DNA of 64,000 bases from Ruegeria lacuscaerulensis (GTDB lineage: Bacteria; Pseudomonadota; Alphaproteobacteria; Rhodobacterales; Rhodobacteraceae): the NCBI RefSeq assembly GCF_013033355.1, contig NZ_WQDY01000001.1, forward strand, positions 62,001 to 126,000, given 5' to 3'. Made by a program: the position numbers and the translations under genes. The notes below the pieces were generated by a model. It had not been told where the DNA came from, searched no databases, and saw only the letters and a program-made list of their open reading frames with translations. This document shows positions 25,525 through 35,337 of the stretch, piece after piece. Every line of letters starts with the position of its first letter. Within the stretch, counting starts at the first letter, position 1.

Positions 25525-26622
25525 TCAGTTGCCAGCGTTGCGGGCCTCAAGACGCTCCAGATTGACGACCGTGGACAGCATAAGCCGGTCGTGGCTCCAG
25601 TCTTCGGTCTGCTGGACAGAAGCAGCGCCCAAGCCCAGAACGGCGGCGAATGTCAGCGTTAGGACAAGGAAAACGACCGGTGCCGTGGATTGCACCGACG
25701 GGGCCTCGGTCAGGGCCAATACACGTTGGCGCAGGACTCGCTTGGCTTTTCCACCGGTCACAAGCGCGACGTTCAGAACACGCGGGCTGCCGCGGCTGAT
25801 CGTTTTGGCGCAGTAGTCCAGCAGGCAGTTCGTATAGTCGCGCGCGTCGATACCCCTGCGGGAGACCACCGACTGGTCACAAGCCAGTTCGCGCAAGCGG
25901 TCGAATTGATATTTCAGCGCAATATAGGCTGGATTCCAGAACAGCAGGGGGCGAAGCAGTTCAAAACCCAATTCCCATTCCACATCGCCGGCGCGCACGT
26001 GTTGCAGCTCATGCGCAAGGGCAAATCGCAGCTCGCGCGGGGTGTCCAGCAGGTGGCTGGGCAAAACGACATGACGGCGGAACAGGCCGCGAACCGCAAA
26101 GGGCACGGTAATCCGGTCCGACAGACGAATGTCTACTTTGGCCGAGCGACGCCAAAGAAAGCTGTTTTGAATAGTTTGGCGGATCGCTATCCCATCGCGG
26201 ACGGCCCGCAATAGATAGACAACCGCCATAACCGCCAAAAGGGACAGAGCAGCAGACACCAATGGATAGGCGCCCGAGAGCAATATTTCGACCCAGCGTT
26301 CACGCGTGTTCAGAAGCGCTTCAAACTGGGTTGCAGGCATTGCGATTTCTCCGCGCAAGTAGGCCGCTACGGCGATGTCGCCTATTGCGACTGTCCCGTT
26401 AGACGACGTTTGCGCCGCAAGCGCGCCTATACCCACAGCCAACACTGGGCTGATCAAAACGCACAGGCACAACGCTTTGAGCGCCCTCAACTGCGCAACA
26501 AATCCATATTGCATCGGAGTTTTGGTCAGAGCCACCCGGGCGGCCATCCAAATCAGGGCAGCAAGACCCAGCACGATGTTTAATTCCAGATATACGTCGA
26601 GAACCGGTTTAACCGCTGTCAT
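25525..26622 (-). CDS. M56-family (BlaR1/MecR1-like) membrane metalloprotease without sensor domain
   Basis: 365 residues with about four or five membrane segments and the zinc-protease motif HELQH (His214, Glu215, His218) on a cytoplasmic loop. In BlaR1/MecR1 such a protease cleaves the BlaI/MecI repressor after a periplasmic beta-lactam sensor domain is acylated. Here the protein ends about 40 residues after the last membrane segment, so the ~250-residue penicillin-binding sensor is absent. The BlaI-like gene is directly upstream and overlaps by 14 bases, so the repressor/protease pairing is kept. The stimulus must differ from that of BlaR1. Confidence 0.85.
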   Translation of the reverse strand: MTAVKPVLDVYLELNIVLGLAALIWMAARVALTKTPMQYGFVAQLRALKALCLCVLISPVLAVGIGALAAQTSSNGTVAIGDIAVAAYLRGEIAMPATQFEALLNTRERWVEILLSGAYPLVSAALSLLAVMAVVYLLRAVRDGIAIRQTIQNSFLWRRSAKVDIRLSDRITVPFAVRGLFRRHVVLPSHLLDTPRELRFALAHELQHVRAGDVEWELGFELLRPLLFWNPAYIALKYQFDRLRELACDQSVVSRRGIDARDYTNCLLDYCAKTISRGSPRVLNVALVTGGKAKRVLRQRVLALTEAPSVQSTAPVVFLVLTLTFAAVLGLGAASVQQTEDWSHDRLMLSTVVNLERLEARNAGN

Positions 26623-27022
26623 TTTGCAGTCTCCTCTCTACCAGTGCCCGAATATCCTCCAGATCGGCTTCGCTCAGGCCCGCATCGTCAACCAGACGCG
26701 CCACCAGCGAGGCAGGCGTGTCATCGAACAATGTACGCGAGAGGTTCTGCAACGACCGTGCCTGATACTTGTCCTTCTCCAGCAGCGGCGTATAGATCAG
26801 CGTCTTGCCGTCCTTGCGGCTTTCGACAAAGCCTTTCTCGTCGAGAATCCGCAGGATGGTTGCGCCAGAGGTATAGGCCAGATTGCGTTCTGGTGGCAGA
26901 CGATCAAGCACGTCACGGACCGAGCCCTGACCAAGTGCCCAGAGCTCATTCATGAACTCCAGCTCTACCTCGGTCAGAAGGTTTGTTGTCTTTTTCTTTC
27001 GCATCGGTCTTTCGTGTCGCAT
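26609..27022 (-). CDS. BlaI/MecI/CopY-family transcriptional repressor
   Basis: 137 residues if the first ATG (27022) is used; an ATG at 27004 gives 131 residues and neither has a strong ribosome binding site. The winged-helix N-terminus (LTEVELEFMNELWALGQGSVRDVLDRL, then YTSGATILRILDEKGFV) is characteristic of BlaI/MecI, and the C-terminal helices mediate dimerisation. It overlaps the M56 protease gene, its expected inactivating partner. It lies 48 bases downstream of the last glycerol-transport gene on the same strand, so read-through from that operon is possible. Confidence 0.9.
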   Translation of the reverse strand: MRHERPMRKKKTTNLLTEVELEFMNELWALGQGSVRDVLDRLPPERNLAYTSGATILRILDEKGFVESRKDGKTLIYTPLLEKDKYQARSLQNLSRTLFDDTPASLVARLVDDAGLSEADLEDIRALVERRLQNDSG

Positions 27023-27070
27023 TTTTTAGTATGCCTGACAGACAAGCATCCTTTCGCTGTTTCGCAAAGC

Positions 27071-27472
27071 TCAAACTTTCCAGAAGACGAAAATCCCCCA
27101 GCCGATCGACAGGAATAGCGGGGTCCAGACGGGCTGACCGACGATCCCAAGCCAAGCGAGGAAGATATAGGCCGATCCCAGCAGGGTGATGAACAGCCGG
27201 TCGCCTAGGGTGGTCGTCAGGCCCAGCACGCCGCGCCGTTCGATCCCGTCGCGGAACTTGAACCCTTCGAGCACGCCAATCAGGGCGATGGCCGAAAAGA
27301 TGCCGACGAACAGCGCCAGCGTTGCGGGCGTCCAGGCCATCCAGAAATCGGGCCACAAGGGATCGGTCCAGGAAAACCCTTTTTCCTCTTGCTGGCCGAC
27401 ACTGCCCCAGCCCGCCTGTTGGGCCGCCGCCATCGACGGCAGGAAGGGGAGGGTGAGAAGTAGTTTACGCAT
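27071..27472 (-). CDS. glpU: DUF2160 small membrane protein of the glycerol ABC transporter (GlpU-like)
   Basis: 133 residues from the ATG at 27472 with GAGG upstream. A signal-peptide-like start (MRKLLLTLPFLPSMAAAQQ) is followed by about three membrane segments. It matches the DUF2160 family found only with glycerol ABC importers, called GlpU in the Rhizobium glpDSTPQUV operon. It follows the GlpQ-type permease after 8 bases. Its precise role is not known; it is presumed to be an accessory membrane subunit. Confidence 0.8.
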   Translation of the reverse strand: MRKLLLTLPFLPSMAAAQQAGWGSVGQQEEKGFSWTDPLWPDFWMAWTPATLALFVGIFSAIALIGVLEGFKFRDGIERRGVLGLTTTLGDRLFITLLGSAYIFLAWLGIVGQPVWTPLFLSIGWGIFVFWKV

Positions 27473-27480
27473 ATCGAACC

Positions 27481-28278
27481 TCACACACGGCCCATCGCGA
27501 ACCCACGCGCGATGTAGTTGCGGACAAACCAGATGACGATGGCACCGGGGATGATGGTCAGCGTACCGGCCGCAGCCAGCAGGCCAAGCTCATACCCAGC
27601 GCTGGAGGCGGTGCGGGTCATCACGGCGGCGATGGGTTTCGCCTCGACCGCCGTGAGGGTTTTGGCCAGCAGCATTTCGACCCATGAGAACATGAAGCAG
27701 AAGAACGCCGCGACACCCACGCCCGCTTTGATGTTGGGCAGGAAGATCGTCACGAAGAAGCGCGGGAAGGAATAGCCGTCGACATAAGCGGTTTCGTCCA
27801 GTTCCTTGGGGATGCCGCGCATGAAGCCTTCCAGAATCCAGACCGCCAACGGGACGTTGAACAGCGTATGCGCCAGCGCCACGGCCAGATGGGTGTCAAA
27901 CAGCCCGATCGAGGAATAGAGCTGAAAGAACGGCAGCGCGAACACGGCGGCCGGGGCCATCCGGTTGGTCAGCAGCCAAAAGAACAGCTGCTTGTCGCCC
28001 AGAAACCGATAACGCGAGAACGCATAAGCCGCAGGCAGGGCCACACAGACCGACAGCACCGTGTTCAGCGTCACATAGACGATCGAGTTGATATAGCCCC
28101 AATACCACGTCGGATCGGTGAAGATGGTAATGTAATTCTCCAGCGTAAAAGTCTGGGGAAACAGGGAAAAGCCCGACAGGATCTCGTTCGTGGTCTTGAA
28201 GGACATCGCGACCAGCCAATAGATCGGCAGCATCAGGAACGCGACATAGAGAATCGGGATGATGGAGCGCTTTTTCAT
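27481..28278 (-). CDS. glpQ: Glycerol ABC transporter permease (GlpQ-like)
   Basis: 265 residues, six membrane segments, carbohydrate-type (MalG-like) permease. The EAA loop that contacts the ATPase is visible as IPKELDETAYVDGYSFPRFFVTIFLP. It overlaps the partner permease gene by 4 bases and is followed by the DUF2160 gene, as in characterised glycerol importers. Glycerol specificity is inferred from the whole operon, not from this subunit. Confidence 0.85.
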   Translation of the reverse strand: MKKRSIIPILYVAFLMLPIYWLVAMSFKTTNEILSGFSLFPQTFTLENYITIFTDPTWYWGYINSIVYVTLNTVLSVCVALPAAYAFSRYRFLGDKQLFFWLLTNRMAPAAVFALPFFQLYSSIGLFDTHLAVALAHTLFNVPLAVWILEGFMRGIPKELDETAYVDGYSFPRFFVTIFLPNIKAGVGVAAFFCFMFSWVEMLLAKTLTAVEAKPIAAVMTRTASSAGYELGLLAAAGTLTIIPGAIVIWFVRNYIARGFAMGRV

Positions 28279-29137
28279 TCTGCGTCATCCTTTGTCATCA
28301 GAGTGTAGAAGACCCACGACACAAGCAGCGTGATGGCGAAATAGATCAGGCTCATTGCCGCCGCAGGGCCAAGGTCGAACTGTCCCAGCGCGATCTTCAC
28401 AAGGTCGATCGACAGCAAGGTGGTTGAGTTGCCGGGGCCACCGCCGGTCAGAACGAAGGGCTCGGTATAGATGTTGAAACTGTCCATGAACCGCAGCAGA
28501 ACGGCGATGGTCAGGACGGTTTTCATCTTGGGCAGCTGGATATAGCGGAACACCGACCACGGGCTGGCTCCGTCGATCTTGGCCGCTTGATAATAGGCAT
28601 CTGGGATCGACACGAGGCCCGCATAGCACAGCAGGACAACCAGCGAGGTCCAGTGCCAGACATCCATGACAATGACCGTGATCCAAGCCGACAGCGGCTG
28701 CTGCGTCATGTCATAGTTGATGCCCAGAACGTCATTCAGGAAGTATCCCATCAGGCCGATTTTCGGCAGGGTGAAGATGTTCCACATCGAGCCCACCACG
28801 TTCCAAGGAATAAGCATCGGCAGGGCCATCAGCACCAGACAGACTGGCACCCAGAACCCTTTGCGGGGCATCGATAGGGCTACAATAATGCCAAGAGGCA
28901 CCTCGATCAGCAGGATCAGGAAGGTAAAGAGGAACTGCCGACCGAGGGCTGCTTGGAACCGATCTGAGCGCAGGATTTGTTCGAACCAGCCCAGTCCTTC
29001 CCAGAAGAACTGGTTGTTGCCAAAGGTTTCCTGCACCGAGTAGTTGACCACCGTCATCATCGGCACCAGCGCGTTGAACGCGACCAGCGCCAGTACCGGC
29101 AGGACAAAGAACCACGCTTTTTGGTTTTCCGTTCTCA

Positions 29138-29138
<1 letters not shown>
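28275..29138 (-). CDS. glpP: Glycerol ABC transporter permease (GlpP-like)
   Basis: 287 residues with six membrane segments, a MalF-type sugar permease. The EAA loop reads IPDAYYQAAKIDGASPWSVF, with the conserved Ala and Gly residues. It starts at 29138 overlapping the ATPase stop by one base and overlaps the next permease by 4 bases, consistent with an obligate heterodimer. Confidence 0.85.
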
Positions 29139-30211
<1,073 letters not shown>

Positions 30212-30212
30212 G

Positions 30213-31262
30213 TCAGGCCACCCTTTTGCCGTCTTGGCTGAAATACCGGCAATGCGCCGGGTTCATGTAGAAACTGTGATCTTCGCCAACTTGGTAGGGA
30301 TGCACCCCCGCCGCCAGCGAGACCCAATCATCTGATCCATGCCGGAAATGCGCGCTGGAATCTGAGCCAGACAGCTCGGTCACAATGACCCGGCCTGTCA
30401 GTTCCACATCCGCATCAGATGTGCGGAACGGCGTCACCCGGTGCGGGCGCACGGCGACCATGTAGTCTCCATCGTCCATGTCCGAGACGGCCCAGCCTCC
30501 GCCACCTGCCAGTTGCGCTTGAGCGCCCGATACGGTGATGTGGGCCACGTTGATCGGTGGGTCCGAGAACACACGCGCGGCGGCGATGTTTTCAGGATTA
30601 CGATAGATATCTGCTGTGGGGCCGAACTGCGTGACGCGGCCATCCTCCATCAGGGCGGTGTAGCCGCCCAGCAGCAGCGCCTCTTCTGGTTCCGAGGTCG
30701 CATAAACCACCACGGCCCCGCGCCCCGCGAACAAATCGGGCAGTTGCTCGCGCAGTTCTTCGCGCAGTTTGTAGTCGAGGTTTGCCAGAGGCTCGTCCAG
30801 AAACACCGCGCGGCTTTCCTTGGCAATCGCGCGGGCGAGAGCTGTACGCTGTTGTTGACCCCCCGACAGCTCATGCGGGCGGCGGTGCAGCATGGGGCGC
30901 AACTGCAGCAGGTCGGCGGCCTCTTCCACGCGGCCTTCGATCTCGGATTGCGCCATGCCCGCCACGCGCAGGGGCGAGGCGATATTGTCGAAAACAGTCA
31001 TATGCGGGTAGTTCACAAAGAACTGGTGCACCAGGCTGATCTGTCGCTTTTGCGTGTTCAGCCGGGTCACATCCTGCCCATCTATCAGCACTGTGCCCGA
31101 GGCCATCGGATCCAGCCCGGCCATCATCTTGATCAGAGAGGTCTTGCCCGATCCCGTAGCCCCCAGCAGCACATTGAAATGGCCGGTCTGCAGCTTCAGG
31201 TTGGTAGGCTTGATATGAATAACGTTGCCAACCCGCTTGGTGGCGTCTTGAAGTTCGATCAT
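30213..31262 (-). CDS. glpS: Glycerol ABC transporter ATPase (GlpS-like)
   Basis: 349 residues from the ATG at 31262; an upstream GTG frame to 31322 has no ribosome binding site. Walker A is LLGATGSGKTSLIKMM, the signature LSGGQQQRTALARAI, Walker B AVFLDEPLANLD. The switch His position reads YATSEPEEAL, lacking the usual His, so the catalytic residues are split between this protein and the GlpT-like partner: one has the intact signature, the other the intact H-loop. The C-terminal third is a TOBE-type domain. Confidence 0.88.
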   Translation of the reverse strand: MIELQDATKRVGNVIHIKPTNLKLQTGHFNVLLGATGSGKTSLIKMMAGLDPMASGTVLIDGQDVTRLNTQKRQISLVHQFFVNYPHMTVFDNIASPLRVAGMAQSEIEGRVEEAADLLQLRPMLHRRPHELSGGQQQRTALARAIAKESRAVFLDEPLANLDYKLREELREQLPDLFAGRGAVVVYATSEPEEALLLGGYTALMEDGRVTQFGPTADIYRNPENIAAARVFSDPPINVAHITVSGAQAQLAGGGGWAVSDMDDGDYMVAVRPHRVTPFRTSDADVELTGRVIVTELSGSDSSAHFRHGSDDWVSLAAGVHPYQVGEDHSFYMNPAHCRYFSQDGKRVA

Positions 31263-31343
31263 GTCCGTGGGTTCCGGTCCTTCAGTGCAGCGCACTGGTC
31301 GTGGGGTGGGGATGCCGCGCACGGCACCCCCGGTTGCATTGGC

Positions 31344-33083
31344 TTAGTTGGCCTGCCAGCGCGCAACCAGTTCGTCATAGTTGACGGTCTGGCCCTGCGG
31401 CTTTTCGTTGTCCAACTTGGCCTTGGGCGAACCCGCTTTTTCCAGCCAGAAGGCAGGGTCCTGCGGCTCGTTCAGGCGTGGGCCACAGCCGCCATAGACG
31501 TTGGCGGCCTCATCGGCGGCCTGCATCCGGGCCATGGTGATGTCCATCTCCTCGGCCAGACGATCCATCGCCTCTTGCGGGGTGAAGGCGCCCGAGTTCA
31601 CGTCACCGATCTGCTGCCACCAGATCTGGGCCAGCTTCGGATAGTCCGGAACATTGATGCCAGTCGGCGACCATGCCACACGATCGGGCGAGCGGTAGAA
31701 CTCGACCAGACCACCCAGCTTGGGTGCGCGTTCGGTGAAGGACTCGTGGTTGACCGAGCTGTCGCGGATGAAGGTCAGACCCACGTGGGACTTCTTCACA
31801 TCGACAGTCTTGGACGTCACGAACTGAGCGTAAAGCCACGCGGCCTGGGCACGATCCGAGGGGGTCGACTTGAGGAACGTCCAGGAGCCCACGTCCTGAT
31901 AACCAACTTTCTGACCTTCTTCCCAGTAGGGGCCATGCGGGCTGGGCGCCATCCGCCACAGCGGCGTGCCTTCGTCATCCACGGTGTTGTTGCCTTCGGA
32001 CTTCGGCTTGACCATGTCGGCGGTAAAGGCGGTGTACCAGAAGATTTGCTGGGCCACGTTGCCTTGGCTGAGCGCCGGCAGCGACTGGTAGAAGTCATAA
32101 GACGCCGAACCCGGAGGCGCATAGTTCCGCAGCCATTCGTCCCATTTTCGGATCGCGTAGACCGCAGCCGGACCGTTTGCAGCACCACCGCGCGACACAG
32201 ACGCGCCAACGGGGTTACAGGTGCCCGCTTCCATGCGGATGCCCCATTCGTCGACCGGAACACCGTTCGGCTCGCCCACGTCACCGGCACCGGCCATCGA
32301 CAGCCAAGCGTCGGTCATACGCCAGCCCAGGTCCGGCGCGCGCTTGCCGTAATCCATGTGGCCATAGATTGCGACACCGTCGATTTCTTTCACGTCATTG
32401 GTGAAGAACTCGGCGATGTCCTCGTAGGCTGACCAGTTGACAGGAACACCAAGGTCATAGCCATACTTCTCTTTAAATGCGGCCTTGTTGGCCTCATCAT
32501 CGAACCAGTCCTTGCGGAACCAATAGAGGTTCGCGAACTGCTGGTCGGGCAACTGATACAGGTTTCCGTCCGGGCCAGTGGTGAACTGAATGCCCATGAA
32601 GTCATCCAGATCCAGCGTCGGCGATGTGGTCGCCGCCCAGTCACCTGCCATCTGTTCGGTCAGGTTATAGGCCAGTTGAAGGCGCGAGTGCGTACCGATC
32701 AGGTCACTGTCGTTGACATAGCCGTCATACAGGTTCCGGCCCGTCTGCATCTGGGTCTGAACAGCTTGAACCACTTCGCCTTCGCCCAGGATCTGGTGGT
32801 TGACCTTGATGCCGGTGATTTCCTCGAATGCCTTGGTCAGAACCTCGGATTCATACGAGTGCGTGGGGATGCCTTCGGACAGAACGTTGATTTCCATCCC
32901 GGCATAGGGTTGTGCAGCTTCGATGAACCACTTCATCTCGCCCATCTGTTCGTCTTTCGACAGGGTCGATGGCTGGAATTCGTCGTCGATCCAACGTGTT
33001 GCTGCGGCTTCGTCGGCCCAAGCAGAGCCGTGGCCCGCAATGACGGCCGCCGCCGCCACTGCGCAAAGTAGATGTCTCCGCAT
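31344..33083 (-). CDS. glpV: Glycerol ABC transporter periplasmic binding protein (GlpV-like)
   Basis: 579 residues from the ATG at 33083, chosen because GGGAGGAG precedes it; a longer frame to 33137 has no such site. The N-terminal signal peptide (MRRHLLCAVAAAAVIAGHGSAWA) is followed by a long type-1 family extracellular binding protein, at ~580 residues much larger than ordinary sugar-binding proteins and the typical size of GlpV. First gene of the operon V-S-T-P-Q-U, whereas Rhizobium leguminosarum has V last. No glycerol kinase, glpD or glpR is in the window. Confidence 0.85.
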   Translation of the reverse strand: MRRHLLCAVAAAAVIAGHGSAWADEAAATRWIDDEFQPSTLSKDEQMGEMKWFIEAAQPYAGMEINVLSEGIPTHSYESEVLTKAFEEITGIKVNHQILGEGEVVQAVQTQMQTGRNLYDGYVNDSDLIGTHSRLQLAYNLTEQMAGDWAATTSPTLDLDDFMGIQFTTGPDGNLYQLPDQQFANLYWFRKDWFDDEANKAAFKEKYGYDLGVPVNWSAYEDIAEFFTNDVKEIDGVAIYGHMDYGKRAPDLGWRMTDAWLSMAGAGDVGEPNGVPVDEWGIRMEAGTCNPVGASVSRGGAANGPAAVYAIRKWDEWLRNYAPPGSASYDFYQSLPALSQGNVAQQIFWYTAFTADMVKPKSEGNNTVDDEGTPLWRMAPSPHGPYWEEGQKVGYQDVGSWTFLKSTPSDRAQAAWLYAQFVTSKTVDVKKSHVGLTFIRDSSVNHESFTERAPKLGGLVEFYRSPDRVAWSPTGINVPDYPKLAQIWWQQIGDVNSGAFTPQEAMDRLAEEMDITMARMQAADEAANVYGGCGPRLNEPQDPAFWLEKAGSPKAKLDNEKPQGQTVNYDELVARWQAN

Positions 33084-33392
33084 CTGTCTCCTCCCAAAGA
33101 TTATGTGATCCGGTGCGGACCGGATAGCGCTCAGCATCAGCGATTTTTTGCATATGTGTCAAACTAAATTTTTAGTAAATGAGATTGGTCACCTTACAGC
33201 CTTAAAAACATGCGCTTTTTGATGATGAGGGCCTTTGACGGACGGATTCGCGCGTCTTGTCGGGTAACTCATTCGTTGATCGGCATCTATCCTTGCCAAG
33301 TTGTTGATTCTTAGTAAGCTGCTTCCACGTACAAGCCCCGAAGCGGTGCGCGCCCGGGCGACAAATTTTATTTTTATGACTGAGGATGTTTC
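33084..33392. other. Divergent intergenic region between glycerol importer and V-type ATPase
   Basis: 309 bases holding the divergent promoters of the two operons. The leftward side has the palindrome and TTGACA described separately. On the right, GAGGAT a few bases before 33393 is the ribosome binding site of the ATPase B subunit. No gene is seen. Confidence 0.5.
33157..33176 (-). promoter_or_regulatory. Palindrome at a -35 element upstream of the glycerol importer
   Basis: On the minus strand a consensus TTGACA (33157-33162) is immediately preceded by the inverted repeat ACTAAA-TT-TTTAGT (33163-33176). Its position about 75 bases before the glpV-type start fits an operator next to a sigma-70 -35 box. 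The -10 element is not clear (GATGCT at 18-base spacing is the best candidate). Confidence 0.45.
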
Positions 33393-34754
33393 ATGTCCCA
33401 AAGTCTTTTGAAGTACACACGCGTTCTGGAAATTGTCGGCGACACGATCAAGGTTCGGGTGCCGCTGGACGGGTCGGCTGACGCCGCTGTGCGGTTCAAC
33501 GATCTGGCGGTGATCGAAACCATCGACGGACACAAAACGCTGGCGCAGGCGATTTTCATCGACCGGGATGTGGTGACGCTGCAGGTGTTCTCGGGCACCA
33601 AGGGTATCTCGACCGAGGCGACAGCCACTTTTCTGGGTCATCCGATGCAGACGCCGTACTCGGCGAATATTCTGGGCCGTGTTTTTGACGGGGCAGGGGT
33701 GGCAATCGACGGTGGGCCGGACCTTTCGTCCGAGCCGCGGATCGAGATTGGCGGGCCGACGGTGAACCCCTCGGAACGTGCAGTGCCCAACAAGATGATC
33801 CGCACCGATGTCCCGATGATCGACGTGTTCAACACGTTGGTGGAAAGCCAGAAAATCCCGATCTTTTCGGTCTCGGGCGAGCCGTTCAATGCCTTTCTCA
33901 GCCGGATCGGCATTCAGGCGGATGCTGATATCGTTGTCTTTGGTGGGCTGGGGCTGATCTTTGACGACTATCACACGTTCCGGACGTCGTTCGAGGATGC
34001 GGGCGTGTTCTCGCGCACGGTGATGTTCGTCAATCAAGCGATGGACCCGCTGGTGGAACGGCTGCTGGTGCCGGATATGGCGCTGGCGGTGGCCGAGAAA
34101 TTCGCGGTTGAGGAAGGCAAGCGGGTGCTGGTTCTTCTGACCGACATGACCGCCTATGCTGATGCGATGAAAGAGGTGGGGATCAGTCAGGAACGCGTGC
34201 CCTCGCAGCGCGGCTATATGGGTGATCTTTATTCGCAATTGGCGCGGCGGTATGAGAAGGCGTGCGATTACGCAAAGGGGGGCTCGGTCACAGTGCTGAC
34301 CGTGACGACAATGCCCGGCAATGACGTGACGCACCCGGTGCCCGACAACACGGGCTATATCACCGAAGGCCAGTTCTACCTGCATTCGGGGGTGATTGAC
34401 CCGTTCGGCAGCCTGTCACGCCTCAAGCAGAACGTGATCGGCAAGACCACGCGTGAAGATCACGGGCAGATCATGAACACGATGATCCGCTTCTATTCCG
34501 AAAGCCGCGATGCGGCGCAGAAACAGGCGATGGCCTTTGATCTGTCGGATTACGATCACCAGTTGCTGAAATTCGGCGCGCTGTTCCGGGCGCGGTTCAT
34601 GGATATCAACGTCTCGATCCCGCTGGAGGACGCGCTGGATCTGGGGTGGAAGACGCTGGCCGAGTGTTTCCAGCCTGAACAGTTGCTGATGAAGCAGGCC
34701 TTGGTCGACAAGTATTTCCCAAAGGATACCGATGGCGCGGTTGCAGCTGAATAA
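33393..34754 (+). CDS. atpB: V/A-type ATPase subunit B
   Basis: 453 residues, the non-catalytic nucleotide-binding subunit of the V1/A1 headpiece. Family blocks include GHPMQTPYSANILGRVFDGAG, the region PIFSVSGEP in place of a functional P-loop, and the C-terminal LGWKTLAECFQPEQLLMKQ. It alternates with subunit A in a hexamer. First gene of a seven-gene operon; its 3' end overlaps the subunit D gene by 23 bases. Named by the V-type convention; it is unrelated to F-type atpB. Confidence 0.92.
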   Translation: MSQSLLKYTRVLEIVGDTIKVRVPLDGSADAAVRFNDLAVIETIDGHKTLAQAIFIDRDVVTLQVFSGTKGISTEATATFLGHPMQTPYSANILGRVFDGAGVAIDGGPDLSSEPRIEIGGPTVNPSERAVPNKMIRTDVPMIDVFNTLVESQKIPIFSVSGEPFNAFLSRIGIQADADIVVFGGLGLIFDDYHTFRTSFEDAGVFSRTVMFVNQAMDPLVERLLVPDMALAVAEKFAVEEGKRVLVLLTDMTAYADAMKEVGISQERVPSQRGYMGDLYSQLARRYEKACDYAKGGSVTVLTVTTMPGNDVTHPVPDNTGYITEGQFYLHSGVIDPFGSLSRLKQNVIGKTTREDHGQIMNTMIRFYSESRDAAQKQAMAFDLSDYDHQLLKFGALFRARFMDINVSIPLEDALDLGWKTLAECFQPEQLLMKQALVDKYFPKDTDGAVAAE

Positions 34755-35337
34755 ATCGTCGCTGGCGCGCCAGCAGACCCAGCTGAAAAGCTATGAGCGG
34801 TTCCTGCCGTCGCTGGACCTCAAGCGCCAGCAGTTGATGGCGGAACGCGCCAAGGCGCGCGAAGATGTCCAACGCCTTCAGCGAGAGGTGCATGATCTGG
34901 CGCAGCAGGTCGGGGAAAAGCTGCCGATGCTGGCACAGCAGGGGGTCGACCTGGACGGGTTGGTCGAGTTGAAGGATTACCAGTTGAAAGAGGTCAACGT
35001 GGTCGGCGTCAAGATGCCCGATCTGGACCGGATCGAAGTTGCCGTGCGACCCTATTCGCTGTTGGCCAAACCCCATTGGGTCGATGCTACCTCCAGCCTG
35101 TTGCACGACATGATCGAGGCGCGGCTGCGTGTGAAGGTCGCCGAGGAACGGGTGCGCATCTTCGATAAGGCCGTGGCCACGATCACGCAGCGGGTGAACC
35201 TGTTCGAGAAGGTTCTGATCCCGCGCGCCAAGGCCAATATCAAGAAGATCCGCATCTATCTGAGCGATGAACAGATGCAATCGGTTGTGCGCTCGAAGAT
35301 CTCCAAACGCAAACATGCGCAGGAGGCACTGACATGA
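34732..35337 (+). CDS. atpD: V/A-type ATPase subunit D (central stalk)
   Basis: 201 residues, predicted almost entirely as two long antiparallel helices (LARQQTQLKSYERFLPSL and the C-terminal VNLFEKVLIPRAKANIKKIR), the pattern of the rotary shaft subunit D. VNLFEKVLIP is the conserved family segment. It overlaps the B gene by 23 bases and the I gene by 4 bases. Confidence 0.9.
   Translation: MARLQLNKSSLARQQTQLKSYERFLPSLDLKRQQLMAERAKAREDVQRLQREVHDLAQQVGEKLPMLAQQGVDLDGLVELKDYQLKEVNVVGVKMPDLDRIEVAVRPYSLLAKPHWVDATSSLLHDMIEARLRVKVAEERVRIFDKAVATITQRVNLFEKVLIPRAKANIKKIRIYLSDEQMQSVVRSKISKRKHAQEALT

Noticed and set aside
30441..32432. A 663-codon open frame antisense to the glycerol importer genes
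   Set aside because: It is the complementary-phase shadow of high-GC coding sequence; the minus-strand frames contain clear ABC ATPase and binding-protein motifs, and the antisense translation has no recognisable domain.
33189..34385. Minus-strand 398-codon frame overlapping ATPase subunit B and its promoter region
   Set aside because: Subunit B is unambiguous on the plus strand; the antisense product is a His/Arg-rich shadow.
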